DNA of 64,000 nt, taken from NCBI GenBank assembly GCA_022711755.1, contig JAKLEA010000017.1, positions 56,251-120,250 on the forward strand, given 5' to 3'. The translations under genes and the position numbers were made by a program. This document shows positions 50,581 through 59,666 of this stretch, one piece after another. Under the pieces are notes generated by a model, which was given only the letters and a program-made list of their open reading frames with translations, made no database searches and was not told the origin of the DNA. Every line of letters starts with the position of its first letter. Positions within the stretch are counted from its first letter, which is position 1. This DNA comes from Planctomycetota bacterium. Lineage in GTDB: Bacteria > Planctomycetota > Brocadiia > SM23-32 > JAKLEA01.

Positions 50581-51543
50581 ATGGGTCATCCCATCGAATT
50601 CGACGCGCGCGGCGTGGTTCTTGAGCTTGGCGACTTCACGCTCGACTGGCCGGCCCTGGCCGCAAGGGCGGGGCTGAACCTGATCGGGCTTCATAAGCCG
50701 GAAAGCGAAATGCCGTCCCTGGCCGGGAGTCCGCGCGGGATTGACCTGCTGGAGCGCTGCGCGGGGAACGGGATATCGGTCGAGACGGAAATCCACGCGA
50801 TTTCCCACCTCATGCCGCGCGATCTCTTCGCCGCGCATCCGGAATGGTTCCGCCTCGACCAGTGGACGCGGCGGCGCGAGCCGGACTTCAACCTCTGCCC
50901 GTCCTCAAAAGAGGCGCTGAAACGCGTTGCCGACGCCGCTGCGGACTGGGCCGCGCATGTGCCTTCTACGACAGGGCGTTTCTATTTCTGGCCGGACGAC
51001 AATCGCTCGTGGTGTCATTGCGATTCGTGCGCCCGGCTTGGGGATTCCGACCAGGCGCTCATCGTGGCCAACGCAATCGCAACGGCGATCCGGCGGGTCA
51101 TGTCGGAGGCGCGCGTCGCATATCTGGCCTACATGGGGACGCTGGAGCCGCCTTGTGAAATCAGGCCGGAAAAGGGTGTGTTTCTGGAGTTCGCGCCATA
51201 TCGCCGCTGCTGGAAGCACCCGATTTCCTCCCGCGACTGCGCCGTCAACCGGCGGCAAACGGAGGTCCTCGAATCGCTTCTGAACGTGTTCGGGACGGGC
51301 GGCGCGCAGATTCTCGAATACTGGCTGGACGTGTCGCTCTTCTCCGGCTACCGCCGCCCCGCCGGCAAGCTGCCGCCCAACTGCGACGTTCTCAAGGATG
51401 ATCTGCGCTTCTATCATTCCCTGGGTATCCGCCGCGTGACGACCTTCGCCTGCTGGCTTGACGCGGAATACGCCGGAAAATTCGGAGACGCCGACGTCAT
51501 GCGCTACGGGCAATGCTTCAAAGAACTGGCTGACGGCGGTTGA
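50581..51543 (+). CDS. DUF4838-domain protein (glycoside-hydrolase-like)
   Basis: 320 residues, no signal peptide. The DUF4838 core is clear: FYFWPDDNRSWCHCDSC near 138-154, SDQALIVANAIATAIRR, then LEFAPYRRCWKHPI near 207. The Cys pair WCHCDSC and RCWKHPI belong to the family signature. DUF4838 proteins have a TIM-barrel related to alpha-glucuronidase-like GH families and lie in polysaccharide-utilisation loci. This one is shorter than typical, being mainly the core. GGAGAAAG SD. Confidence 0.78.
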   Translation: MGHPIEFDARGVVLELGDFTLDWPALAARAGLNLIGLHKPESEMPSLAGSPRGIDLLERCAGNGISVETEIHAISHLMPRDLFAAHPEWFRLDQWTRRREPDFNLCPSSKEALKRVADAAADWAAHVPSTTGRFYFWPDDNRSWCHCDSCARLGDSDQALIVANAIATAIRRVMSEARVAYLAYMGTLEPPCEIRPEKGVFLEFAPYRRCWKHPISSRDCAVNRRQTEVLESLLNVFGTGGAQILEYWLDVSLFSGYRRPAGKLPPNCDVLKDDLRFYHSLGIRRVTTFACWLDAEYAGKFGDADVMRYGQCFKELADGG

Positions 51544-51563
51544 CAGGGGCGCGGTCTTGGAGT

Positions 51564-51632
51564 GCTGTAGCCATGCTACAGCTTTCAAAGCGGGAAGCCA
51601 TGCTTCCCGCCGGAAAACACTGGCGGGAAAGG
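51564..51632 (+). promoter_or_regulatory. leader with three hairpins, two mutually exclusive, covering the SD of the next gene
   Basis: Hairpin 1: GCTGTAGC-CAT-GCTACAGC (51564-51582). Hairpin 2: GCGGGAAGC-CAT-GCTTCCCGC (51590-51610). Hairpin 3: TTCCCGCC (51604-51611) with GGCGGGAA (51622-51629). Hairpins 2 and 3 share bases, and hairpin 3 covers part of the SD GGAAAGG (51626-51632) of the gene at 51640. Alternatively these are REP-like palindromes: 1 and 2 share the CAT loop and the GC-CAT-GC centre. Confidence 0.55.
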
Positions 51633-51639
51633 TTCAACA

Positions 51640-53655
51640 ATGTCAAGACGCTTCACCCCTCATCTGACCTACGGACTCCGGTTCCACATTCTGCCCGACG
51701 CTGATGCGCATAAGCGAGTGTCGGAAGTCATCGCCTTCTGCAAGCGATTCCGGATTGAGGAGGTTCACCTGTTCGTCTATCCGGAGGAGTGGAATCGCGG
51801 CCACGTGACCGAGGCGGAGCTGGCGGAATACTGCCGCATGATGCGCAAGGAAGTGGCGCGGATGAAGTCGGCGGGTCTGAAGGTCGGCTGCAATCCCTGG
51901 TCAACAACGCTTCACACGGGCCGGGGCAGGCGGCTGCGCGATGGACAGAATTTCGAGACCATCGTCAGCCCGTCGGGCGTCAAGGATCCGGTTTGCGCAT
52001 CAATGGCCTGCCCGGAATGGCGGCGATTCATCGCGCGCGAATACGCCGAGCTTGCTCGCATCGGCTTCGACGTCCTGTGGCTTGAGGACGACTGGCGATA
52101 CCATAATCACGATCCGCTCGATTGGGGCGGGGGCTTTGAAGACGGTTTTCTCCGCATGTTCTCCGACGCCGTCGGCAGGAAGGTCGCCCGGGAGGAACTG
52201 CGCGAAAACATTCTCAAGCCCGGAGAACCGCATCCCTGGCGGGGTGTCTGGCTTGATCTTTGGAAGCGGCAGAATGAGGCGAGCGCGGCGGCGATACGGG
52301 ACGCCGTTGCTAAGGCGAATCCCGCTGCGCGGCTGGGCTTGATGAGTTCCGGGGCGGAAGTCCATTCCGCAGAGGGACGCGACTGGCCGGGCCTTTTCAA
52401 TGCAATGGCGATTCAGGGCGAGACCGTCCATCGCCCGCATTACACAAGCTACGGCGAGGTCCCGGGAACCTGCCTGGCGCGCTCGGCGGCGATGCTTGAC
52501 CTTCAGAAGACGCTTCGCCCCGAAGGACTTCGGAGTTATCCGGAGCTTGAGAATTTTCCGTTCGGCCAGTTCAGCAAGAGTTTCGCGCTGACCTTCGCGC
52601 AGATGGCCGTGGCGCAGATTTACGGCTCGGACGGAATCCTGCTGGACCTTCACCCGATGACCGGCAACGGGGTGGGCGAGGAGCCGGGCATCGGCGAGAT
52701 GCTGCTTCAGTCGCGCCCCGGTCTGGAACTCCTCGGCGGGCTGTTCCCAGCCTCAATGAAATCACGCGGGGTGGGCATACCTTTCAATCCACAAGCAGCC
52801 CTGCGAATGAGAACAAGCGCCGGGCGTTCCATGGACGAGTTGTATCCGCGCGTCATGCCGACGGCGGACATGCTCGGCCGTCTGGGCATCTCTTTCCAGA
52901 TGCGGCGGAGCGAGGTTGCCAACGCGCTCTGGGGAAACATGCCGTGGGCGTTCAGAGACGCTGAGATCGAGGACATGCTGCGCGGCGGGCTGTGGCTTGA
53001 CGCAGAGTCGGCCTCGATACTCTCCGAGCGCGGCTTTGCGGAGCATATCGGAATCCGGGACCCGCATTGGTTTGAACGGCGGGACTCGCAGTATTCCATG
53101 GAAGCGACGGCGTCACGGAAATGCGGGATCAGGAAGGGATTGCGGCTGGGCTACAATCTCTTCCCGCGCGTCCTGCGGATGCAACCGGCGACGGCGGGGG
53201 AGGAATGGACGACGCTCATGGACTGTTTCGGGGAGCGACTGGGCGCGGCGAGTGTCGCCTTCCACAACAGGCTTGGAGGTCGCGTGTTCACTCAGGCGGC
53301 GCCGCTATCGCTATGTGGAGGGAGCTACGGACTGAGCTTCCAGCGGCGCGCCATGGCAAGGCAGGCCGCGCGGTTCCTGGCCGGTTCCCGCGCGCCGGTC
53401 ATGGCCGACGGCGGCGCCCATCTTCTGGTTATGGACATGTCGGACGGCGCGGCGCGGCGGGTAGCCGTGATGAACATGATCCCCGATCCGGCCGACGCGA
53501 CTCTCATTATTCCGAAGGGGCTGAAGCCCGCCATGTGGCGGCTGATAACTCCTCTTGCGAAACCAGTGAGCGCAAGGCCCCTGAGCGGGAAACGGGCGTG
53601 CGCCGCGCCCTGGAAGTTGCCGTATCTGGCAACTGCGGTGGCTGAATTGGCATGA
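51640..53655 (+). CDS. TIM-barrel glycoside-hydrolase-like protein of unknown specificity
   Basis: 671 residues without signal peptide. The N-terminal ~330 residues look like a (beta/alpha)8 barrel: EEVHLFVYPEEWN near 39, then FDVLWLEDDWRYHNHDP near 143, whose acidic residues could be catalytic. The middle and C-terminal regions resemble the trimerisation and beta domains of GH42-type enzymes, including a MADGGAHLLVMDMSD segment near 587. Exact family uncertain. It is downstream of the DUF4838 gene and probably belongs to the same glycan-degradation unit. ATG 51640 with GGAAAGG SD partly sequestered by the leader hairpin. Confidence 0.6.
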   Translation: MSRRFTPHLTYGLRFHILPDADAHKRVSEVIAFCKRFRIEEVHLFVYPEEWNRGHVTEAELAEYCRMMRKEVARMKSAGLKVGCNPWSTTLHTGRGRRLRDGQNFETIVSPSGVKDPVCASMACPEWRRFIAREYAELARIGFDVLWLEDDWRYHNHDPLDWGGGFEDGFLRMFSDAVGRKVAREELRENILKPGEPHPWRGVWLDLWKRQNEASAAAIRDAVAKANPAARLGLMSSGAEVHSAEGRDWPGLFNAMAIQGETVHRPHYTSYGEVPGTCLARSAAMLDLQKTLRPEGLRSYPELENFPFGQFSKSFALTFAQMAVAQIYGSDGILLDLHPMTGNGVGEEPGIGEMLLQSRPGLELLGGLFPASMKSRGVGIPFNPQAALRMRTSAGRSMDELYPRVMPTADMLGRLGISFQMRRSEVANALWGNMPWAFRDAEIEDMLRGGLWLDAESASILSERGFAEHIGIRDPHWFERRDSQYSMEATASRKCGIRKGLRLGYNLFPRVLRMQPATAGEEWTTLMDCFGERLGAASVAFHNRLGGRVFTQAAPLSLCGGSYGLSFQRRAMARQAARFLAGSRAPVMADGGAHLLVMDMSDGAARRVAVMNMIPDPADATLIIPKGLKPAMWRLITPLAKPVSARPLSGKRACAAPWKLPYLATAVAELA

Positions 53656-53678
53656 CGAGGAGGCTGTCTGCGATCTGG

Positions 53679-56078
53679 TCAAGCCTTGTTTTTCCGGACG
53701 TCTCCAAGCCCCTCCGAATTGCTGAGGGCAAGGGCGAGAAGGTAGACCCCGGACGCGATGAAAAGCGTGACCATGAATCCCAGGCCCGCCGTGAATAGAA
53801 CTGCGCACACGCCGCCCAGCACGGAGAAGGTCCCGTTGACCGCATAGGCTCTCGGTATGAAGGAGTCCTCGCGGGTCGCCTTTGCGCGCCTGATAAGCGT
53901 CGGGAAAAATGTTCCCAATGCGCATCCGAGTGGCGCAAGAAGGATTACGGATATTGCCAGCCTGGCGGGTAGGGCAAAGGCCATCATATACGACAGGATG
54001 AATTTCATCAGGATGCCTTCAAACGCCATCAGGGCGGCGGCCGCCGCGAAAACCGGCTTCAGCCCGACGGCGGAAACGATCCTGTCGCTCAGCGTGCTTC
54101 CTCCCGCGCATGAGAGCAGCAATGTGAACAGGACCAGGCTCAGGGCGTACGTCGGGTAGCCTAGAAAAATCGTCAGCCGCTGCACGGCGCAGACCTCGAC
54201 CAGCATGAAGCCGAATCCCAGGCAGGCGAAACACGGCAGCCCGGCAATCGCGCTGCCCAAGGGCATCCGCCGGACTTCCGGCCTGGCGATAACCAGCGGA
54301 GCGATGATGAAGGCCGCGCAGGCCAATGCGATGATCCCGATGAAGCTGAACAGCATGGAAACCGCCGGGGGCAGGTCGCGAATGCTTCCGCCCATCAACC
54401 CGTCACTCAGGCGATATTGGAAGTAGATGAACGGGCGGTCGTCGGTGGTCGGGGTGATGTCCAGCGGGAAATGTTTCTCAAAATCCCCTTGAGGCGAGCT
54501 ATTGATCATCTGACTTATGACGCCTTCTCCTCTTCCCGGATACAGGACCTCGAAGCCTTTTGATTCGGCAAATCTTTCCAGCGACTTCAATCGGGCCGGC
54601 GTCAGAGGACTGCGCGATACAATGACATTCAGGTTGTCCGCCCGGGGATTCCCGAGGTACTTGCCGCTCATGACGAACATGTGCGATGGACCGCCCGGGC
54701 ACTGGAGGTTTTTCAGTGCCTGCCACGCTATCGAGGCCACCCGTGTTCCGCCCCGCATTTCCGGAAAATCCGCCCAAGTGACCGTCAGAAGTCCGTCCGG
54801 CGAGAGCTTGAGGATCGCTTCCTCGATACATTCGACGGTATAGAGCGAGTTCTCAGTAAGGGCGAACGCCCCAGCCGGGCTTGCCGTGAACGTGTCAACC
54901 ATGCTGATCTGGATGACGTCGAACCTTTCACGGGATTGATGTAGAAAGGACCTTCCGTCGGCGCAGACGACGCTCACGTCGGGGCGGTTGTAAAGATTCC
55001 CAGTGAAACCGGCAAGCTCGTTGCGCATCAGATTCACGATGGCGGGATTGATCTCGACGGCTGTCACCCGGGCGGCCCCGCCGGCCAGAGCGGCAAGGAC
55101 GTCTCGGCCGCCGCCCGATCCGATGACGAGGACGGACTGCGGTTGGGCGACCTGATACGCCGCGCTTGTCAGGTCATCAAGTAATTCCATGTGATTGCCC
55201 GGGATTCCGCGCGACGCCATGACGGGGGTGAAGGCATGGGCGTCAATGTCCATTCCGAGATAAGCCGGTTGTTCGCCGGCAATCCTGTTGGACGGCATGG
55301 ACCAGCCGGCAAAGCTCGAACTTTTGAAAACACGCACGAAGGAGAAAGCGTTCCATCGCTCGTAGAGATTGCTCTGCGGTTTGCCCTTTGCGTAGCGGAC
55401 CTGGAAAAGCCCGGTCGAGGGGACGTCCAGCACGGCGGCAAGAACAAACACGGGGGCGCAGAGATTGAGCAGACCTGCCCGTCCGGCGCCGGCCGCTCTT
55501 CGGAATGCGAATGCCGCCGCGCAGGCCGGGATGCCCGCCGCGAGGACAACCGCAGGCGCTGGGAGAAGGCCGAGCAGAACGACGGAGAAGACGCAACCGG
55601 CCGCCGCGCCCGCAAGATCGAAGCCGTAGACCTTCCCCGCGCGCTCCGCCCACTCAAGCAGGCTGAGCGAAAGGCATATGCCGCCCAGATAGAATGGAAT
55701 CGCGCAGAACGCGAAACAGAGAACCAGCAACCTGACCCCCTCGGCGCTGGGGAATTGCGCCGCCCCCAGCCGTCCCCCGGCGCGCAGCACGGCAGGCAGA
55801 ACAACAACGAAGCTTAATCCGAGGATTGAAGAAACTCCGGGCAGGCTCCTCATGCTGATGCGCCCGCGCCCCTTCAACGCATAGACCGTAACTCCCGCCG
55901 CCGCCAACCCGAACATCGCCGTGGAGAGGGCGAAGAAGACCAGGTGATTGAAGACGAGAACCGAGAATATGCGCGTCAGACTGACCTGATAAACAAGCAG
56001 CGCAAGGCTGGTTGCCGCTACGCCGGCGCCGGCCCAATTAGTGTCTGACCCTGATATGGCACGGCTGTCCTCGGCCAT
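53679..56078 (-). CDS. membrane-fused spermidine-synthase-like protein
   Basis: About 799 residues. The first ~230 residues carry about 7 TM helices, the C-terminal ~230 carry about 6, and between them lies a class-I SAM-dependent aminopropyltransferase/methyltransferase fold: VLVIGSGGGRDVLAAL (motif I), VTAVEINPAIVNLM (motif II), VVCADGRSFL and FDVIQISMVD. Such fused proteins are frequent in Planctomycetes-type genomes; none of their substrates is established to my knowledge, so polyamine synthesis is doubtful. ATG 56078 has a GGGG-containing SD; ATG at 56090 and 56144 are alternatives. Convergent with the hydrolase gene. Confidence 0.75.
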   Translation of the reverse strand: MAEDSRAISGSDTNWAGAGVAATSLALLVYQVSLTRIFSVLVFNHLVFFALSTAMFGLAAAGVTVYALKGRGRISMRSLPGVSSILGLSFVVVLPAVLRAGGRLGAAQFPSAEGVRLLVLCFAFCAIPFYLGGICLSLSLLEWAERAGKVYGFDLAGAAAGCVFSVVLLGLLPAPAVVLAAGIPACAAAFAFRRAAGAGRAGLLNLCAPVFVLAAVLDVPSTGLFQVRYAKGKPQSNLYERWNAFSFVRVFKSSSFAGWSMPSNRIAGEQPAYLGMDIDAHAFTPVMASRGIPGNHMELLDDLTSAAYQVAQPQSVLVIGSGGGRDVLAALAGGAARVTAVEINPAIVNLMRNELAGFTGNLYNRPDVSVVCADGRSFLHQSRERFDVIQISMVDTFTASPAGAFALTENSLYTVECIEEAILKLSPDGLLTVTWADFPEMRGGTRVASIAWQALKNLQCPGGPSHMFVMSGKYLGNPRADNLNVIVSRSPLTPARLKSLERFAESKGFEVLYPGRGEGVISQMINSSPQGDFEKHFPLDITPTTDDRPFIYFQYRLSDGLMGGSIRDLPPAVSMLFSFIGIIALACAAFIIAPLVIARPEVRRMPLGSAIAGLPCFACLGFGFMLVEVCAVQRLTIFLGYPTYALSLVLFTLLLSCAGGSTLSDRIVSAVGLKPVFAAAAALMAFEGILMKFILSYMMAFALPARLAISVILLAPLGCALGTFFPTLIRRAKATREDSFIPRAYAVNGTFSVLGGVCAVLFTAGLGFMVTLFIASGVYLLALALSNSEGLGDVRKNKA

Positions 56079-56370
56079 TGCACCCCGCATCGCCGGATCA
56101 TGGGACACGACATTATGCGTCCCTGGATGTAATCTCAGGCGCAAGGAATGTCTTGGAGCGTGTGTGAAAAGGGTGTCAACAGGCAGGGCAGGTTCGCGAT
56201 GGCGCGCCGAACCCGTCTTACCCCTTATCGCGCATGCTCTTACGCCGGTAGCGCGTTACTTGAACTCAATCGCAACCCGGAAAGCGCAGTTGCATTTTCT
56301 ATTCGCCTCAGTTCTGTGTCAAGGATCAACAAAGATGCCTCGCCCTTTTGTGTCATTCAGCCGGGGCGGG

Positions 56371-56408
56371 ATTAGTCCTTGATTTCAGTTCGCGGCGAGG
56401 ACTAATAT
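56371..56408 (+). promoter_or_regulatory. inverted repeat overlapping the promoter of the GT39-like pair
   Basis: Perfect 9-base arms ATTAGTCCT (56371-56379) and AGGACTAAT (56398-56406), centre-to-centre 27 bases. They bracket a candidate promoter, TTGATT (56379-56384), 18-base spacer, TAATAT (56403-56408). This reads as an operator placed to block both hexamers. The rest of the 407-base gap 56079-56485 holds no gene. Confidence 0.5.
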
Positions 56409-56485
56409 CGCTTGGTTGCGGCAGAAGCGCTGGTTGGCGCTCTTGCCGTACAGCGAACGGCCTGCGTCAGGATGAACGGAGAGTA

Positions 56486-58057
56486 ATGACGACCGGGAAT
56501 GCAAAAACGACGGCGCTGAAGGTTGTTTTTATTGCGCTGGCGGGAATCTGCATTGCCCTTCCCATGGCGGCATGGCCGCTCAACAGGGACGAAGGAATAT
56601 TTGCTGTATGCGCTGACGCAATATTGCGCGGCGAAAAACTTTATGACAACGCATTTGATTTCAAAGGCCCCGGGGTCCATTATCTTTACGCTCTGGCATT
56701 TGCAACGTTCGGACGGTCAATGCAATCTCCGCGAATACTGGATCTGGCAGGAACGATTCTGGCCGCATGGCTGCTTTATCGGTGCGGTTTGCGGATCGGA
56801 AACCGCCGCGGCGCATTTGCAGGGGCCGCTTTCTATTTTGTCTGGTATGTGAGTTCCGGATGGCTGATGACCGGACAGGCGGAGGGATTCGCAGCGCCTC
56901 TGACGGCAGCGGGGTTGTTATGCTCCCTGCGCCTGCTTGAATCCCATACTGCGGGCAGGGCGGCGCTGGCGGGACTGCTCACGGTTCTTGCATTCTGGTT
57001 CAAGCCGCCATTCGCATTGCTGGGACTGGTTCCCGCGGCAGGATTGATCGCGCAGTCCGCAGCAAATCAACAGGAACGAAAGAAGTTGGCGGCATCTCTG
57101 ATCTGGTTGATTGCGGGGGGAATTCTGGGGCTTGTCATACCAGCAATCATTCTGTCCGCGCGGGATGAATTGGACGGTTTCTGGGAGGCGGTTATTGTCT
57201 TCAACCTTAGGGATTATCGTAACATTGCATATCCAAGATCATTACGTCACTTGCTAAGGCTTTCCAGCCCATTCGACTGGACCGCTTTCTTCTCACAAAC
57301 CATACTGGCGTTGGTTGCGGCGCATGCAGGCTGGGGAGGAAGGGAAAGGCCCGGGCTAATCTGCGCGATTGCCGGGTTGGTCGTCGCGCTTTTCTGTTGC
57401 ATGATGCAGGGGAAGTTTTTCGCTTATCAGTGGGTGATGACCATGCCTTTCGTCTGCGTTCTGGCCGGGCAGGGAGTGTCAACAGTCCTTTCCGGGCATT
57501 CTTCCCGGCCCGGCTTCGCGGGCCGACCGGCCGCCGCCCTCGGCCTTGCGGTTTTCATCTTCGGAGGATGGGAAGCGGCAGCGCGCCTGGCCAGCGAACT
57601 GGAATGGCGTTTTCGCGATTCGTCCAACGTAAGCCGCTTCATGATCTCCGACGGATCGAGCATCCCGACTGTATCACGGGTAGCCGAATACGTCAGGGCT
57701 CATACCCGGACGGATGATGCCATCCTGGTCTGGGGATTTGATCCTCTCATATACTTTCTGTCTGAAAGGCGCCCGTGTTCCCGATTCTGTTACATACATC
57801 CGTTTCTGCCCCCCGGCAACGAGGAGATCATCCATAAGTACCAGGCCCAGTTCATGGAACAGTTGCGCCGGAATCCTCCTGCCGTCATACTTGTCGCCGA
57901 TGCCGATCAGACAATAGTGCAGCCGTTCACGTCGCTGGAGGCCATGCCACAATTTCAGGAATTCAGGGATTTCGTAGCAAGCCGTTTCTCATTCACGATG
58001 CGGATTGATAATTACTACGTCTATTCAAGGGCATCGGGGCCATGGAGCGGCCAATGA
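56486..58057 (+). CDS. GT39-like (ArnT/PMT superfamily) membrane glycosyltransferase, copy 1
   Basis: 523 residues with about 10-11 TM helices. WPLNRDEGIFAVCADAIL after the first helix has the DE acidic pair of the GT-C first loop; FDFKGPGVHYLYA follows. Such enzymes use a polyprenyl-phosphate sugar donor on the outer face of the inner membrane. The C-terminal ~120 residues form a soluble domain with ILVWGFDPLIYFLS. Start ATG 56486 has a GGAGAG SD; longer in-frame starts have none. The next gene is a paralogue sharing an ATGA stop/start overlap. Confidence 0.8.
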   Translation: MTTGNAKTTALKVVFIALAGICIALPMAAWPLNRDEGIFAVCADAILRGEKLYDNAFDFKGPGVHYLYALAFATFGRSMQSPRILDLAGTILAAWLLYRCGLRIGNRRGAFAGAAFYFVWYVSSGWLMTGQAEGFAAPLTAAGLLCSLRLLESHTAGRAALAGLLTVLAFWFKPPFALLGLVPAAGLIAQSAANQQERKKLAASLIWLIAGGILGLVIPAIILSARDELDGFWEAVIVFNLRDYRNIAYPRSLRHLLRLSSPFDWTAFFSQTILALVAAHAGWGGRERPGLICAIAGLVVALFCCMMQGKFFAYQWVMTMPFVCVLAGQGVSTVLSGHSSRPGFAGRPAAALGLAVFIFGGWEAAARLASELEWRFRDSSNVSRFMISDGSSIPTVSRVAEYVRAHTRTDDAILVWGFDPLIYFLSERRPCSRFCYIHPFLPPGNEEIIHKYQAQFMEQLRRNPPAVILVADADQTIVQPFTSLEAMPQFQEFRDFVASRFSFTMRIDNYYVYSRASGPWSGQ

Positions 58058-59625
58058 AACGCGCGGCAATGCCGGCTTTGCTGACTGCGGCGTGGCTGGC
58101 AGCTGCCCTGCCCTCGATCACATGGCCGCTGGGCAGCGAGCAGGGAATCTTTGCTTATGCTGCGATGGCTGGAGAGAGGGGCCGGGCATTGTATGCCGAG
58201 GTGTTTGATTATCGCGCGCCGGGAACGCATGTCGTCTATGGTTTTGTAATAGGCCGGATCTCCGGGACGGAATGGACGCTGAGGATGACTGATCTTGCGT
58301 TCCAACTGCTGGCATGCCTGGCTGCCTTCGGAATCTGGCGCTCAACAGGCAGCGGCAAGGGGGGAATCGCTTCGGCGATCCTGATTGCGGTTCTTTACTT
58401 CCGGGGGGGATGGTCGCAGACCGCCGGTCCGGATGCGTTTGCGCTTCCGTTCTGCCTTGCCTCCATTCATTATTGGGCGAAGTTTCTGATCGGGCGCAGC
58501 AAGGGAGACGCGGGAAATTCAGGGGCCTTTCTCGGTTTTGCCGGGCTTTTCAGGCCGATCCTGCTGTTCATGGCGCTGCCGATGGCGTTCGGGCTGGCGA
58601 CCCTGCCGCCGGAGGACAAGAGACGCAAAGGATGGGCAATCACCGCATGGGCATTCGGGGTTGCCTGCCCTGTCGCATTATTCGCGGCGCCGCTCCTCTG
58701 GAGCGACATGCGTCGCTTCCTTTTCGAATGTCTCCTCAGTTTCAACCTGCGCTCCCATTTCTGGGCGCATGGGGCCGACTTCTTCGGCGGGTTCGTGCAT
58801 GAGCATATCCTCATGCCTCATCCCGAGTTCGCGGCTCTGGCCGCCCTGGCTGTCGTCACGCTTCCTGGCCTGCGAAGAACCCCCGGGGGGGGGGATGATG
58901 ATTCGACTGACCGCAGCCTGATAGCCGTCTTCTGGTGCATGGCCATCATAGGCGTATTGAATATCATGATGCAGAAGTCCTACGGATGGCGTCATCTTCT
59001 GATGCTTCTTGTCCCCCTTGCCATGCTGGCCGGGCGTGGATTCGACATGGTCATACGGAGCGTTTCCCGGAATCAGAACGCCTCCCCCGGCGTCTGGCCC
59101 GCGCGCATTCTGGCATACGGAGCGCTGGGGCTTGCCCTGCTCGCGCCGACTGCGCGGTGCGCAAACCAGTCCCTGAGAGCGTATCAATATCTCCGCGGGA
59201 GGATTGACGCGGATACATATCTGCGGGACATGAAGTCTCCGGACGCGAATTACGCGCTCCTTCAAGACCTTGCCGCCGGGATTGACGCGAACATCCCTCT
59301 GGACGCGAAAATCTGCGTCTGGGGCGACATGCCGATCATCAACTTCATGACCTGGCGGCTCTGCCCGGGCAGGCATGTCTCCGCCTACCCCGCCGCGTCC
59401 TGCGCCGACGGTGAATTGCTGGCGCGGTATCGCGGAGAGTACCTGAGCGAGATCATGGCCGACCCGCCGGCGCTGTTCATCGTCAGCACGATTGATCCGA
59501 CTGGTCTGTTCGGCGGCGATCCGACAAGAAGCTTCATTGAATTCGCCGGCCTGCGGGCGTTCCTGGCGCGGAATTACGCGGAGATCGAATCTGTAGGGCC
59601 GTTCAGAATCCTGATGCGGAAATAG
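58054..59625 (+). CDS. GT39-like membrane glycosyltransferase, copy 2 with altered first-loop motif
   Basis: 523 residues, same architecture as copy 1: WPLGSEQGIFAYAAMAG, then FDYRAPGTHVVYG, then a soluble tail with ICVWGDMPIINFM. The acidic pair DE of copy 1 is replaced by EQ, which removes the usual first-loop Asp, so its activity or donor may differ. Start at ATG 58054 within an ATGA overlap with copy 1, SD GGAGCGG; ATG 58042 is also possible. The two proteins are clearly paralogues and translationally coupled, which suggests they act together. Confidence 0.78.
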   Translation: MKRAAMPALLTAAWLAAALPSITWPLGSEQGIFAYAAMAGERGRALYAEVFDYRAPGTHVVYGFVIGRISGTEWTLRMTDLAFQLLACLAAFGIWRSTGSGKGGIASAILIAVLYFRGGWSQTAGPDAFALPFCLASIHYWAKFLIGRSKGDAGNSGAFLGFAGLFRPILLFMALPMAFGLATLPPEDKRRKGWAITAWAFGVACPVALFAAPLLWSDMRRFLFECLLSFNLRSHFWAHGADFFGGFVHEHILMPHPEFAALAALAVVTLPGLRRTPGGGDDDSTDRSLIAVFWCMAIIGVLNIMMQKSYGWRHLLMLLVPLAMLAGRGFDMVIRSVSRNQNASPGVWPARILAYGALGLALLAPTARCANQSLRAYQYLRGRIDADTYLRDMKSPDANYALLQDLAAGIDANIPLDAKICVWGDMPIINFMTWRLCPGRHVSAYPAASCADGELLARYRGEYLSEIMADPPALFIVSTIDPTGLFGGDPTRSFIEFAGLRAFLARNYAEIESVGPFRILMRK

Positions 59626-59666
59626 AGCGCGTCGGCAAAGGATCGCCGCGCAATCGAGGAGAAAGC

